DNA of 50,821 bases from Alphaproteobacteria bacterium (GTDB lineage Bacteria; Pseudomonadota; Alphaproteobacteria; Sphingomonadales; Sphingomonadaceae), in assembly GCA_030431875.1 (NCBI GenBank), contig JAUIIG010000021.1, positions 1 to 50,821 on the forward strand. The letters run 5' to 3'. Within the stretch, counting starts at the first letter, position 1. Each line of letters opens with the position of its first letter. Under the pieces are notes generated by a model, which saw only the letters and a program-made list of their open reading frames with translations, had not been told where the DNA came from and did not search any database. Position numbers and translations under genes: made by a program. Positions 1 to 7,947 of the stretch are shown here, one piece after another.

Positions 1-432
1 CTCGATATCCATGCCGCCTTCGGTCGACACGATCATGGCCACGCTGCTGCTGGCGCGGTCGACCACCATCGACAGGTAGTATTCCTTGGCGATATCGACA
101 CCGTCGGTGACGTAGAGGCGGTTCACCTGCTTGCCCGCTTCGCCGGTCTGCACGGTCACCAGCGTGTTGCCGAGCATCTCTTCGGCGTCCTTGCGCACGT
201 CGTCGACGCTCTTGGCGAGGCGCACGCCGCCCTTGGCATCGGCACCCAGTTCCTTGAACTTGCCCTTGCCGCGGCCACCGGCGTGGATCTGCGCCTTCAC
301 CACGTAGAGCGGCCCCGGCAGCTTGCCCGCTGCTTCAACCGCCTCTTCCACCGTCAATGCCGGATAGCCCGTCGGCACACCGATGCCGAACTTCGCGAGC
401 AATTCCTTGGCCTGGTATTCGTGGATGTTCAT
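1..432 (-). CDS. sucC: succinate-CoA ligase, ADP-forming, beta subunit (partial, cut by window edge)
   Basis: The first 144 residues of SucC are encoded; the rest lies beyond the left edge. The protein starts [17 protein letters not shown], the typical SucC start, and continues into the ATP-grasp domain, with a [14 protein letters not shown] segment near residues 46-60 (nucleotide-binding lysine and glycine-rich loop). SucC pairs with SucD and interconverts succinyl-CoA and succinate with nucleotide formation in the TCA cycle. The ATG at 432-430 follows an AGAAGG stretch about 9 nt upstream. It is divergent from the phosphatase gene that starts at 537. Identity is certain; whether sucD and the 2-oxoglutarate dehydrogenase genes follow cannot be seen. 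Confidence 0.95.
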   Translation of the reverse strand, partial: MNIHEYQAKELLAKFGIGVPTGYPALTVEEAVEAAGKLPGPLYVVKAQIHAGGRGKGKFKELGADAKGGVRLAKSVDDVRKDAEEMLGNTLVTVQTGEAGKQVNRLYVTDGVDIAKEYYLSMVVDRASSSVAMIVSTEGGMDIE

Positions 433-536
433 GGAGACGGACCTTCTTCCGATGCAGTGGGGGATTTGCGCGCGCTAAAGCATTATCGCGCCGCGCTTGC
501 AATCGCTTAGCGCGGCGGTCATGGGCCTCGGCACAC

Positions 537-1319
537 ATGATTGACCGCTCGAAACTGGAAGCGATCTGCCGCGAGGCAGGATCGATGGCGCTACGCAAGT
601 GGCCTGGTTCCGGCCATGCCTTGAAATCATGGGAAAAATCGCCCGGTTCGCTGGTCTGCGAGGCGGACCTGGAGGTCGATAGTTACCTCAAGCGCGAGCT
701 GGGAGCGCTGCTGCCGTCTGCCGGTTGGCTCTCCGAAGAGACGGCTGACAGCACCGAGCGACTCGACAAGGGGCTGGTCTGGCTGGTCGATCCCATCGAC
801 GGGACACGCGATTTCATCCGCGGGCGTACCGGCTGGGCCGTGTCGGTGGCGCTGGTTTCGGCTGGCCGCCCATTGATCGGAACGCTGGTGGCCCCCTCGC
901 GCGGCGAGGTCTGGTCTGCCACGGCAGGCAGCGGCGCCTGGCTCAACGGCGAGCGGCTGCGGGCCAGCACGCGCCTGGAATTTGCCGGCGCGCGAGTGCC
1001 CGCGCATGACTTGCCCAAGGAAGATGCCGACCTGACCAAGGTCGAACAACCCAATTCCATCGCCTTGCGCATTGCCATGGTGGCGGATGACCAAGCGGAC
1101 CTTGTCGCCACGCTCCGCTGGGGTTTCGAATGGGACGTTGCGGCCGCCACGCTCATCGCACGTGAGGCGGGCGCCGCCGCGACCGACGCTTTCGGCAAGC
1201 CGCTGGCCTACAACAAGCGCGACCCGCGCGCCTTCGGCCTGCTCGTGAGTGCGCCAAAGATACATTTGGCCGCCGTCGAGCGATTGGCGGATCGCGCCAA
1301 GGTAATCGCCAGTCAATAG
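537..1319 (+). CDS. CysQ-like 3'(2'),5'-bisphosphate nucleotidase / inositol-monophosphatase-family phosphatase
   Basis: A 260-residue enzyme of the lithium-sensitive Mg-dependent phosphatase superfamily. The metal-binding motifs are visible: SEETAD near residues 62-67, LVDPIDGTRDF near 82-92, and WDVAAATLIAREAG near 196-209 carrying the third metal aspartate. Family members hydrolyse PAP (CysQ) or inositol phosphate; motif spacing and recalled sphingomonad sequences favour the CysQ-like side, but substrate cannot be settled from sequence. The ATG at 537 was chosen because the open frame further upstream runs through the sucC start region and has no family match. The gene is convergent with the OmpA-family gene, with a dispersed repeat between them. 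A second member of the superfamily (HisN type) lies at 47401. Confidence 0.8.
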   Translation: MIDRSKLEAICREAGSMALRKWPGSGHALKSWEKSPGSLVCEADLEVDSYLKRELGALLPSAGWLSEETADSTERLDKGLVWLVDPIDGTRDFIRGRTGWAVSVALVSAGRPLIGTLVAPSRGEVWSATAGSGAWLNGERLRASTRLEFAGARVPAHDLPKEDADLTKVEQPNSIALRIAMVADDQADLVATLRWGFEWDVAAATLIAREAGAAATDAFGKPLAYNKRDPRAFGLLVSAPKIHLAAVERLADRAKVIASQ

Positions 1320-1324
1320 TTGGT

Positions 1325-1411
1325 TTGCGCACCGACCTCCGCCGGTGCGTCCTCGCTAGACGCGCTCCGCTTCGCTACGCGCCCGCTGCGGGCGGGCAGT
1401 CGCCCTTGCGG
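1325..1411 (+). repeat. dispersed intergenic repeat, copy A (87 bp)
   Basis: An 87-nt element between two convergent genes, beginning TTGCGCACCGACCTCC and ending CGCCCTTGCGG. It recurs in inverted orientation at 3906-3992 with the same length and about five mismatches. It contains self-complementary stretches (GCACCGAC/GTCGGTGC type with one mismatch here, and CGCCCGC/GCGGGCG). Its right end extends into 1394-1423, which matches 13260-13289 at 27 of 30 positions. No coding sequence is supported in 1320-1551. Confidence 0.85.
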
Positions 1412-1551
1412 GCCTGCGGCCCGTTCTTTCTTGCCATCCCAGAACTGAAAAAGCCCGGGCGCGAAGCGGTAGCAAGCGCGACCGCGCGCCCGAGCTTTTG
1501 CGAGGAGCCAAGCGACCCGAACGGCCCGCGCCCGGCGCCTGAGGGCCCAAA

Positions 1552-2235
1552 TCAATAGGCTGCGTTCACGTCTTCCTCGGTGATCGGGGTGATGCGGATT
1601 TCCACGCGGCGGTTCTGCGAACGGCCGCTTTCGGTGGAGTTGTCCGCGATCGGGTACTGCTCGCCGTAGCCGATGGTCTCGATGCGGGCGCGGGCAACGC
1701 CGCGCGAGACGAGGTAATTGGCGACCGATTCGGCACGGCGACGCGACAGGTCGAGGTTGTACTGCTCGCTACCGGTCGAGTCAGTGTGGCCCATGACGTC
1801 GATCAGCGAGTTCGGATAGTCGATCATCGACTGCGCCACACCGTCCAGCGTGGTGCGCATCTGCGGCGAGATCGTGGTCGAGTTTACCGCGAAGGTCACG
1901 TCGGGGAAGTTGACGAGGATGCCGTCGCCATTGGGCGTCTCGGTAACGTCTACACCGGTGCCGGCGGTGACTTCTTCCAGTTCGCGGATCTGCTCGTCCA
2001 TGCGATAGCCGACGTAGCCGCCAGCAGCCGCACCGATGCCCGCGCCCACGATACGCGCGGTCTTGCCGCCCACAAGGCCGCCCAGCAGGTAGCCCAGGCC
2101 TGCGCCGCCGATGCCGCCGATGGCGGTGCGCGAGATGTGGCGTTCGCCGGTGTTGGGGTCCGTCACACAGGCAGAAGTTGTGCCTACCAGCGCCAGCGCT
2201 GCAGTGGTCGAGACGAGCATCTTGTTAAATTTCAT
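1552..2235 (-). CDS. OmpA-family outer-membrane lipoprotein with glycine-zipper segment
   Basis: A 227-residue envelope protein. Residues 1-23 form a lipoprotein-type signal ending in TSAC, so Cys23 is the likely lipidation site. Residues 40-80 are very glycine-rich (GGIGGAGLGYLLGGLVGG and AAAGGYVGYRMDEQ), the glycine-zipper type seen in YfiB/YiaD-like proteins. Residues 115-220 form an OmpA C-terminal peptidoglycan-binding domain, with MGHTDSTGSEQYNLDLSRRR and the NRRVEIRI ending. The likely job is anchoring the outer membrane to peptidoglycan. The ATG at 2235 was chosen because it puts the signal peptide at the N terminus; the longer frame to 2376 adds 47 residues with no signal-like character. 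Divergent from the CorC-like gene. Confidence 0.9.
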   Translation of the reverse strand: MKFNKMLVSTTAALALVGTTSACVTDPNTGERHISRTAIGGIGGAGLGYLLGGLVGGKTARIVGAGIGAAAGGYVGYRMDEQIRELEEVTAGTGVDVTETPNGDGILVNFPDVTFAVNSTTISPQMRTTLDGVAQSMIDYPNSLIDVMGHTDSTGSEQYNLDLSRRRAESVANYLVSRGVARARIETIGYGEQYPIADNSTESGRSQNRRVEIRITPITEEDVNAAY

Positions 2236-2408
2236 ATCGGCATTCCCTTTGCTTCTTGCGGCGACCAGGCCCGTCGTAAACCGTACCCAATTGCGGACTT
2301 GAGTCCCGCTATCCTCCTCCAAACGCCATAATGTGCGTGCCGTTCCGTGAATGAATCCTGTCGAAGGCTTTTGCACTACACGCCATTGCTGCTAGCGACA
2401 CAAGCCTG

Positions 2409-3701
2409 ATGAGCCCGTTTCCCTGGCACTACCTCGCCGCGCTAGCCTTGCTGATCGTGCTCAACGGCGTTTTCGCCATGTCCGAGCTGGCGATTGTCTC
2501 CGCGCGCACCGCGCGCCTGCGCATGGCTGCGGAGAAGGGCAGCAAGAGCGCCGAGGTGGCCATGCGGCTGGCGGCGGACCCGGGCAAGTTCCTCTCCACC
2601 GTGCAGATCGGCATCACCCTGATCGGCATTATCGCCGGTGCAGTGTCCGGCGCGACGCTGGGTGAGCCGGTGGGCGAGCGACTCGCCTTGCTGGGCATGG
2701 ACCCGGACATTGCCGAGAATACGGGCTTTGCGCTGATGATCGTGCTGACCACTTTCTGCAGCGTGGTGATCGGCGAGCTGGTGCCCAAGCAGCTGGCACT
2801 GCGCAATGCAGAACGGATTGCCCTGCTGATGGCGCGGCCCATGGCGGCCCTTGCGGCTATTGCCGCACCCTTCGTGTGGCTGCTCGACGCCTCGTCCAAC
2901 CTGCTGCTGTCGCTGCTGGGCATCCGCCACAAGGGTGACCACCGGCTGACCGCCGAAGAGCTGCAGATGATCTTTGCCGATGCCACCCGCACCGGGGTGA
3001 TCGAGGAACAGGAGCGCGCAATCCTGTCCGGCATCATGCGCCTGCAGGATCGGGCCGTGCGCGAACTCATGACCCCGCGAACCGAGATCGACTGGATCGA
3101 TATCGACGCCGACGAGGAGGAGATTCGCCAGACCATTGCCGATTCGCCGCATTCGCTGCTGCCTGTGGCGGAAAACTCGGCCGACAAGGTGCTGGGCGTG
3201 GTGAAGGCGCGCGAAGTGCTGGCGCTGCTGGTGGCTGGCCAGCCGGTCGTGCTGGAAGACCTGATGCGCAAGACCGAGGTCGTCCCCGACCGGCTTGACG
3301 CGATGGACGTGCTGCGCGTGCTGCAGCAGTCGGGCACCGGCATGGCCATGGTGCACGACGAATATGGTCACCTCGATGGCATCGTCACCACGGCAGACCT
3401 GCTGTCCGCGATCGCGGGCGACTTTGCCAGCCACCAGGACGAGGGCGATACGCCCATGGTGACCGAGCGCGAGGATGGCAGCCTGCTGGTATCGGGCGCG
3501 CTGGCGGCAGACGCCCTGGCGGAGCGGCTCGGCATCGACCTGCCCGAAGGCCGCGAATTCGCCACGGCAGCAGGCTACGCGCTCTACGTGCTCAAGCACC
3601 TGCCTGCCGAGGGCGAACACTTCAGCGACCAGGGCTGGCGCTTCGAGGTGGTCGACATGGACGGACGCAAGATCGACAAGCTGCTGGTGAGCGCTGAGTA
3701 G
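2409..3701 (+). CDS. hemolysin-family CNNM/CorC membrane protein (DUF21 - CBS pair - CorC_HlyC)
   Basis: A 430-residue integral membrane protein. Residues 1-180 form a DUF21 transmembrane domain with the diagnostic QIGITLIGIIAGAVSGATLG stretch. Residues about 200-325 hold two CBS motifs (around MTPRTEIDWIDID and MVHDEYGHLDGIVTTADLL). Residues 345-425 form the CorC_HlyC transporter-associated domain. Members of this CorB/CNNM group are linked to Mg2+ or Co2+ transport and resistance; the name hemolysin is historical. Length is normal for the family. The gene stands alone, divergent from the OmpA lipoprotein, and its stop is followed by a repeat-rich spacer of about 300 bp. Ion specificity cannot be read from sequence. 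Confidence 0.9.
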   Translation: MSPFPWHYLAALALLIVLNGVFAMSELAIVSARTARLRMAAEKGSKSAEVAMRLAADPGKFLSTVQIGITLIGIIAGAVSGATLGEPVGERLALLGMDPDIAENTGFALMIVLTTFCSVVIGELVPKQLALRNAERIALLMARPMAALAAIAAPFVWLLDASSNLLLSLLGIRHKGDHRLTAEELQMIFADATRTGVIEEQERAILSGIMRLQDRAVRELMTPRTEIDWIDIDADEEEIRQTIADSPHSLLPVAENSADKVLGVVKAREVLALLVAGQPVVLEDLMRKTEVVPDRLDAMDVLRVLQQSGTGMAMVHDEYGHLDGIVTTADLLSAIAGDFASHQDEGDTPMVTEREDGSLLVSGALAADALAERLGIDLPEGREFATAAGYALYVLKHLPAEGEHFSDQGWRFEVVDMDGRKIDKLLVSAE

Positions 3702-3748
3702 TTTGTCTGAGCCGGGAGGCTCGCGCGTGGATCACGCGGGATGCTTGC

Positions 3749-3792
3749 TTTTCGAAAGCGCCTCCGCGCTTTCGCCCTCGGTGCTGTTCCCT
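3749..3792 (+). repeat. dispersed intergenic repeat, second family, copy 1
   Basis: A 44-nt stretch beginning TTTTCGAAAGCGCCTC and ending CGGTGCTGTTCCCT. It matches 13177-13220 at 37 of 44 positions in the same orientation and over the same length. It sits downstream of the CorC-like gene in the same non-coding spacer as repeat copy B. Confidence 0.7.
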
Positions 3793-3890
3793 CCGCTGCG
3801 CTGCGGGGCACCTGCGGGTCGCGCGCTTGCGCTCGGTCGGTCGCTAGTCGCGACCGATACCATCACGAGATAGCTGGTTTGAACTTGCAT

Positions 3891-3908
3891 CGGTCACGAT
3901 AGTGACCG
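3891..3908. repeat. perfect 7-bp hairpin in the intergenic spacer
   Basis: CGGTCAC (3891-3897), loop gata, GTGACCG (3902-3908). It abuts repeat copy B, which begins at 3906. An ACCGAT at about 3853-3858 also pairs with ATCGGT at 3889-3894, so two structures are possible. No U-tract follows, so a standard intrinsic terminator is not supported. The convergent spacer 3702-3998 holds only this hairpin and the two repeats; no gene is seen there. Confidence 0.6.
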
Positions 3909-3992
3909 CAAGGGCGACCGCCCGCCCGCAGCGGGCGCGCAGAGAAGCGGAGCGCATCTAGCGAGGACGCACCGACGGAGGTCGGTGCGCAA
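3906..3992 (-). repeat. dispersed intergenic repeat, copy B (inverted relative to copy A)
   Basis: The reverse complement of this stretch begins TTGCGCACCGACCTCC like copy A at 1325-1411 and differs from it at about five of 87 positions. Like copy A, it lies between convergent genes (CorC-like and DUF3035), next to their stop codons. This placement suggests a 3'-end element rather than a promoter element. Confidence 0.85.
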
Positions 3993-3998
3993 GACAAA

Positions 3999-4409
3999 TT
4001 ATCCCGGGATCACGGCCCGTGCGGCCTGGCCGTCACCTTCGGGTGCGGCGAGGATCGTCTGCACGGCGGTGCCCTTGTCGACCGTGAAGGTCTCGGCATC
4101 GCCGACAGCGGTGCGGATGCCCGGAGCAGCTTCGCCCGCACGATCAAGCGCGCTGGTTTCGATCGCGCTGCGCGGGGCCGAACCGCCGAACAGGGCTTCG
4201 AGCGCCTGCTGCGAGGCAGTGCCTTCGACCGGACGCGGAGCACCCGGCTCCGGCGGGACGAGGTGGAAATCGGGCGGGATCACCAGCGGTGCCTGGCGCT
4301 GCACGGCGAACTCGTCCGGACGGTCACGACCGCCGATATTGATGCCGCCGCATGCGGTAAGGCCAAGCACGGCAGTGCTGGCGATGAGGGCGCGGGTGAG
4401 ATTACGCAT
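3999..4409 (-). CDS. DUF3035 lipoprotein (BamF-like)
   Basis: A 136-residue lipoprotein. MRNLTRALIASTAVLGLTAC is a clear signal with Cys20 as lipid site. The mature part carries the LVIPPDFHLVPPEPGAPRP segment typical of DUF3035, a family that includes BamF, a proposed alphaproteobacterial subunit of the outer-membrane assembly complex. The gene is the last of the ileS-lspA run and is often found beside lspA in related bacteria. ATG at 4409 is preferred: a GGAG lies about 11 nt upstream. A TTG at 4418, overlapping the lspA stop as TTGA, would sit only 2 nt from that GGAG. The BamF role is inferred from family membership. Confidence 0.8.
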   Translation of the reverse strand: MRNLTRALIASTAVLGLTACGGINIGGRDRPDEFAVQRQAPLVIPPDFHLVPPEPGAPRPVEGTASQQALEALFGGSAPRSAIETSALDRAGEAAPGIRTAVGDAETFTVDKGTAVQTILAAPEGDGQAARAVIPG

Positions 4410-4414
4410 GATAT

Positions 4415-4981
4415 TCAAGACTCCGGGCTTTCAGCCGATGGCCCAACCGTATTTCCAGGGGCGTCGCTTTCCGATGCCTCCTGCTCGTCGGGCTCTTTCT
4501 CGCGCATGAACAGGGCGCGTGCAAGGATAATCACGACGCCGGCGGTGATCGCTGCGTCGGCGACGTTGAAGATCAGGAAGGGGCGGAAATCGCCCAGGTG
4601 GAAGTCGGCATAGTCGATGACGTAGCCGTAGAGGAAGCGGTCGCGGATATTGCCCAGCGCCCCGCCCAGCACCAACGCCAGCGGCACCACGTCGCCCAGC
4701 TTCTTCTCGCGCAGCATCCACACCAAGACCACCAGCGCGATCAGCGCGGTGACGCCGACAAGGATCCAGCGCATTTCCATCGAGGTCGCCTCGAACATGC
4801 CGAGCGAGACGCCATAATTGTTGGTGCGGGTAAAGTCGAAGAACGACAGCAGCGGGTAATGGTCCCCCACCTGCGTCAGGCCGAGGTCCTCGACCACGTA
4901 TTTCTTCAGCCACTGGTCCGCGATGAAGGTCAGCGCGGCCACGACGAGGCCGTAGAGGGCGTGCTTGCGGCTGGCGATCAT
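4415..4981 (-). CDS. lspA: lipoprotein signal peptidase (signal peptidase II)
   Basis: A 188-residue inner-membrane aspartyl protease that removes signal peptides from prolipoproteins after lipidation. Four hydrophobic segments are visible. Both catalytic motifs are present: GNIRDR near residues 111-116, and FNVADA near 139-144. The C-terminal tail of about 25 residues is acidic and variable. The ATG at 4981 overlaps the ileS stop as ATGA, which implies translational coupling. The window encodes several likely substrates (OmpA-family, DUF3035, SecD-like and cupin lipoproteins). Identity is firm. Confidence 0.96.
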   Translation of the reverse strand: MIASRKHALYGLVVAALTFIADQWLKKYVVEDLGLTQVGDHYPLLSFFDFTRTNNYGVSLGMFEATSMEMRWILVGVTALIALVVLVWMLREKKLGDVVPLALVLGGALGNIRDRFLYGYVIDYADFHLGDFRPFLIFNVADAAITAGVVIILARALFMREKEPDEQEASESDAPGNTVGPSAESPES

Positions 4982-7947
4982 GAGGCGGCATCCAGCTTGG
5001 CCACGACGTCGTCGCAGCGGTTGCAGAGGTCGCCGTCTTCCTCGACCTCGGGCAGCAGGCGCCAGCAGCGGCCGCACTTATGGTGCTCGGACTTCGTAAT
5101 CATTGGCGTTTCAGTAGATTTCACAAACTGAACGGGCCCTGTGATGAAGAGTTCTGCGAGAAACGCTTCATCGATATCGCGATGGTTCTGAAGGATTGCC
5201 TCAAGGTCCGAGATTGCGACTTCAGCCTCAAGACTTGATCGGATGATCTTGTCGCGACGAAGCGGTTCGATCGCCTCGGTGACCTCTTCGCGCAGCTCCC
5301 GAAGTGCCTTCCAGCGGGCCATGTCCGCGCCAACGACAGAAATTTCAGGCCATTCGAGCAGGTGCACGCTTTCGCCATCGGGATAGCGCGTCGACCACAC
5401 TTCCTCGGCAGTGAAGACAAGCACTGGCGCGGCGTAGCGGATCAGGGCCTGGAACAGCGTGTCGAGCACGGTCCGATAGGCGCGGCGCTCCAGTCCGTCG
5501 GGCGCATCGCAATAGAGCCGGTCCTTGCGGATATCGAAGAAGAAGGCCGAGAGGTCTTCGTTCATGAAGTCCACCAGCGAGCGGGTGTAAGCGTTGAAGT
5601 CGTAGTCGCAGGCCGCCTGCCGCAGCTTGCCGTCGAGTTCGCCCAGCAGTGCCAGCACGTAGCGTTCCAGCTCGGGCATGTCGGCCACGTCCACCTTCTC
5701 GGCGTCGGTGAAGCCGTCCAGCGCGCCCAGCATGTAGCGGAAGGTGTTGCGCAGCTTGCGGTACTGGTCGGCCACGCCCTTGAGGATTTCCGGCCCGATG
5801 CGGTGGTCTTCGGTGAAGTCGACCGACAGCGCCCAGAGGCGAATGATGTCGGCGCCGTATTCTTCCATCACCTTGAGCGGATCGACGGTGTTGCCGAGGC
5901 TCTTCGACATCTTGCGCCCGTCGGCCGCCATGGTGAAGCCGTGGGTGAGCACCTGCTGGTACGGCGCACGGCCGCGCGTGGCGCAGCTTTCCAGCAGCGA
6001 GGACTGGAACCAGCCGCGGTGCTGGTCGGACCCTTCGAGGTAGAGGTCGGCAGGCGACTGCAGGTCGGGCCAACGCTCGCTTTCGAGCACGAAGGCATGG
6101 GTCGAGCCTGAATCGAACCAGACATCGAGGATGTCGGTGATCATCTCGTAGTCGTCGACACTGTAATCGTTGCCGAGGAAGCCTTGCGCGTTTTCTTCGC
6201 ACCAGGCGTCGACACCGCCCGCCTTCACCGCTTCGACGATGCGCGTGTTGACGGCCTTGTCGACCAGGTATTCGCCGGTCTCGCGGTGGACGAATAGGGT
6301 GATCGGCACGCCCCAGGCGCGCTGGCGTGAGAGCACCCAGTCGGGGCGCCCTTCGACCATTGAACCAATACGGTTCTTGCCCTTGGCCGGAACGAACCGC
6401 GTCTTTTCGATCTCGGCCATGGCCGTTTCTCGCAGGGTTGCGGTGTGATCGGCCTGCACGCCCAGTGCCACGGCGCCGCCGATGCCACCCAGGTGCGCGA
6501 CATCGAAATCGAACGGCGAAACCGGCTGGTCCATGGGCACGAACCACTGCGGCGTACAGCGGAAGATGACCTTGGCCTTCGAGCGCCAGCTGTGTGGATA
6601 ACTATGTTGATAGTCTGCGGACGCGCTGAGCAAAGCTCCAGCAGCCTTGAGGTCCTCGCAGATCGGGCCGCCAGTCCCTTCATCATTAGGCGGCGCGTTG
6701 AACTTGGGATTGATGACCGAACCCGAACGCTCGTCGGTGCGCGGCAGCCACAGCCAGTCTTCGCGGTAGCGTCCATCGTCGTCGACCACGAATTTGGGGC
6801 TGATGCCGTTGGCCTTGCACAGGTCGAAGTCGTCTTCACCATGGTCGGGCGCCATGTGCACGAGGCCGGTACCGCTGTCGGTGGTGACGAAGTCGCCTTC
6901 CAATACTGGGCGCTCAACGGCAAAAAAGTCGCCAAGGGCACGCATTGGGTGAGCAACCGTCGCACCGATAATAGCAGAACCGTCAAATCGCTCGCCAGTG
7001 TCGCGAACAAACCACCGAGCATTTGGCCCGGGATTGAGCCGTGCAACAAATGCTTCAATAAGTGCCGAGGCAACGACCACGGACTTATCCTTGGAGTGAT
7101 CTTTGATCGGTGGTTCGGTCCCGCGGGGAGTCGTCGGGATTATCTCAATCGGAGAGATATCCAGAACGGCGTATTCGATGCCGCTCTTTGCTGCCAACGC
7201 TTGGTTGACGGGGATCGTCCATGGAGTTGTCGTCCAAATGACTAGGTGCTTGCCCAGCAATCGCTGATCAAACGCCGACTTTACTTCGAAAGCCACATCG
7301 ATCTGCGTCGAGACGATATCCTCGTACTCGACCTCGGCTTCGGCCAGCGCGGTCTTTTCGACCGGGGACCACATCACCGGCTTGGCGCCGCGATAGAGCT
7401 GGCCGGTCTCGGCGAACTTCAGCAGCTCGGCAACGATGCCCGCTTCGGCCTCGGGCGCCATGGTGAGGTAGGGATTGTCCCAGTCGCCCGTCACGCCCAG
7501 CCGCTTGAACTGCTCCCGCTGCACGTCGACCCACTTGGCGGCGTATTCACGGCATTCCTGCCGGAACTCGACGGCGGGCACTTCGTCCTTGTTGCGCTTC
7601 TTCTTGCGGTAGGCTTCCTCGATCTTCCATTCGATCGGCAGGCCGTGGCAGTCCCAGCCGGGCACATAGGGCGCGTCCTTGCCGAGCAGGGTCTGGGTGC
7701 GCACCACGGCATCTTTCAGCACCTTGTTCAACGCGTGGCCGATATGGATATCGCCATTGGCATAGGGCGGGCCGTCGTGGAGGATGAACTTCTCGCGACC
7801 AGCGCGGCTTTCGCGCAGCTGCTTGTAGAGGTCCTGCTCTTCCCAACGCGCGAGGATGCCCGGCTCCTTCTGCGGGAGTCCGGCCTTCATGGGGAAGTCG
7901 GTCTTCGGCAGGAAGACCGTGTCTCTGTAGTCGCGCTTCTCAGTCAT
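4978..7947 (-). CDS. ileS: isoleucine-tRNA ligase
   Basis: A 989-residue class I aminoacyl-tRNA synthetase. HIGH occurs at residues 68-71 within PPYANGDIHIGH, and KMSKS begins near residue 679. The editing insertion (CP1) lies between them, with TTTPWTIP and GTGLVHMAPDHGEDD. The C terminus carries the zinc-binding pairs CGRC and CNRC. ATG at 7947 gives the usual start MTEKRDYRDTVFLPKTDFP; a GTG at 7959 is possible but adds only MARA. It overlaps the end of ribF by 8 nt and the lspA start by 4 nt. Three internal stretches (about 5100-5280, 6590-6720, 6900-7200) have GC near 50-58%, below the surrounding 65%. Confidence 0.97.
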   Translation of the reverse strand: MTEKRDYRDTVFLPKTDFPMKAGLPQKEPGILARWEEQDLYKQLRESRAGREKFILHDGPPYANGDIHIGHALNKVLKDAVVRTQTLLGKDAPYVPGWDCHGLPIEWKIEEAYRKKKRNKDEVPAVEFRQECREYAAKWVDVQREQFKRLGVTGDWDNPYLTMAPEAEAGIVAELLKFAETGQLYRGAKPVMWSPVEKTALAEAEVEYEDIVSTQIDVAFEVKSAFDQRLLGKHLVIWTTTPWTIPVNQALAAKSGIEYAVLDISPIEIIPTTPRGTEPPIKDHSKDKSVVVASALIEAFVARLNPGPNARWFVRDTGERFDGSAIIGATVAHPMRALGDFFAVERPVLEGDFVTTDSGTGLVHMAPDHGEDDFDLCKANGISPKFVVDDDGRYREDWLWLPRTDERSGSVINPKFNAPPNDEGTGGPICEDLKAAGALLSASADYQHSYPHSWRSKAKVIFRCTPQWFVPMDQPVSPFDFDVAHLGGIGGAVALGVQADHTATLRETAMAEIEKTRFVPAKGKNRIGSMVEGRPDWVLSRQRAWGVPITLFVHRETGEYLVDKAVNTRIVEAVKAGGVDAWCEENAQGFLGNDYSVDDYEMITDILDVWFDSGSTHAFVLESERWPDLQSPADLYLEGSDQHRGWFQSSLLESCATRGRAPYQQVLTHGFTMAADGRKMSKSLGNTVDPLKVMEEYGADIIRLWALSVDFTEDHRIGPEILKGVADQYRKLRNTFRYMLGALDGFTDAEKVDVADMPELERYVLALLGELDGKLRQAACDYDFNAYTRSLVDFMNEDLSAFFFDIRKDRLYCDAPDGLERRAYRTVLDTLFQALIRYAAPVLVFTAEEVWSTRYPDGESVHLLEWPEISVVGADMARWKALRELREEVTEAIEPLRRDKIIRSSLEAEVAISDLEAILQNHRDIDEAFLAELFITGPVQFVKSTETPMITKSEHHKCGRCWRLLPEVEEDGDLCNRCDDVVAKLDAAS

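Noticed and set aside
4410-4418. TTG start at 4418 for the DUF3035 lipoprotein
   Set aside because: The GGAG would be only 2 nt away, and the ATG at 4409 gives a proper lipoprotein signal with better spacing.
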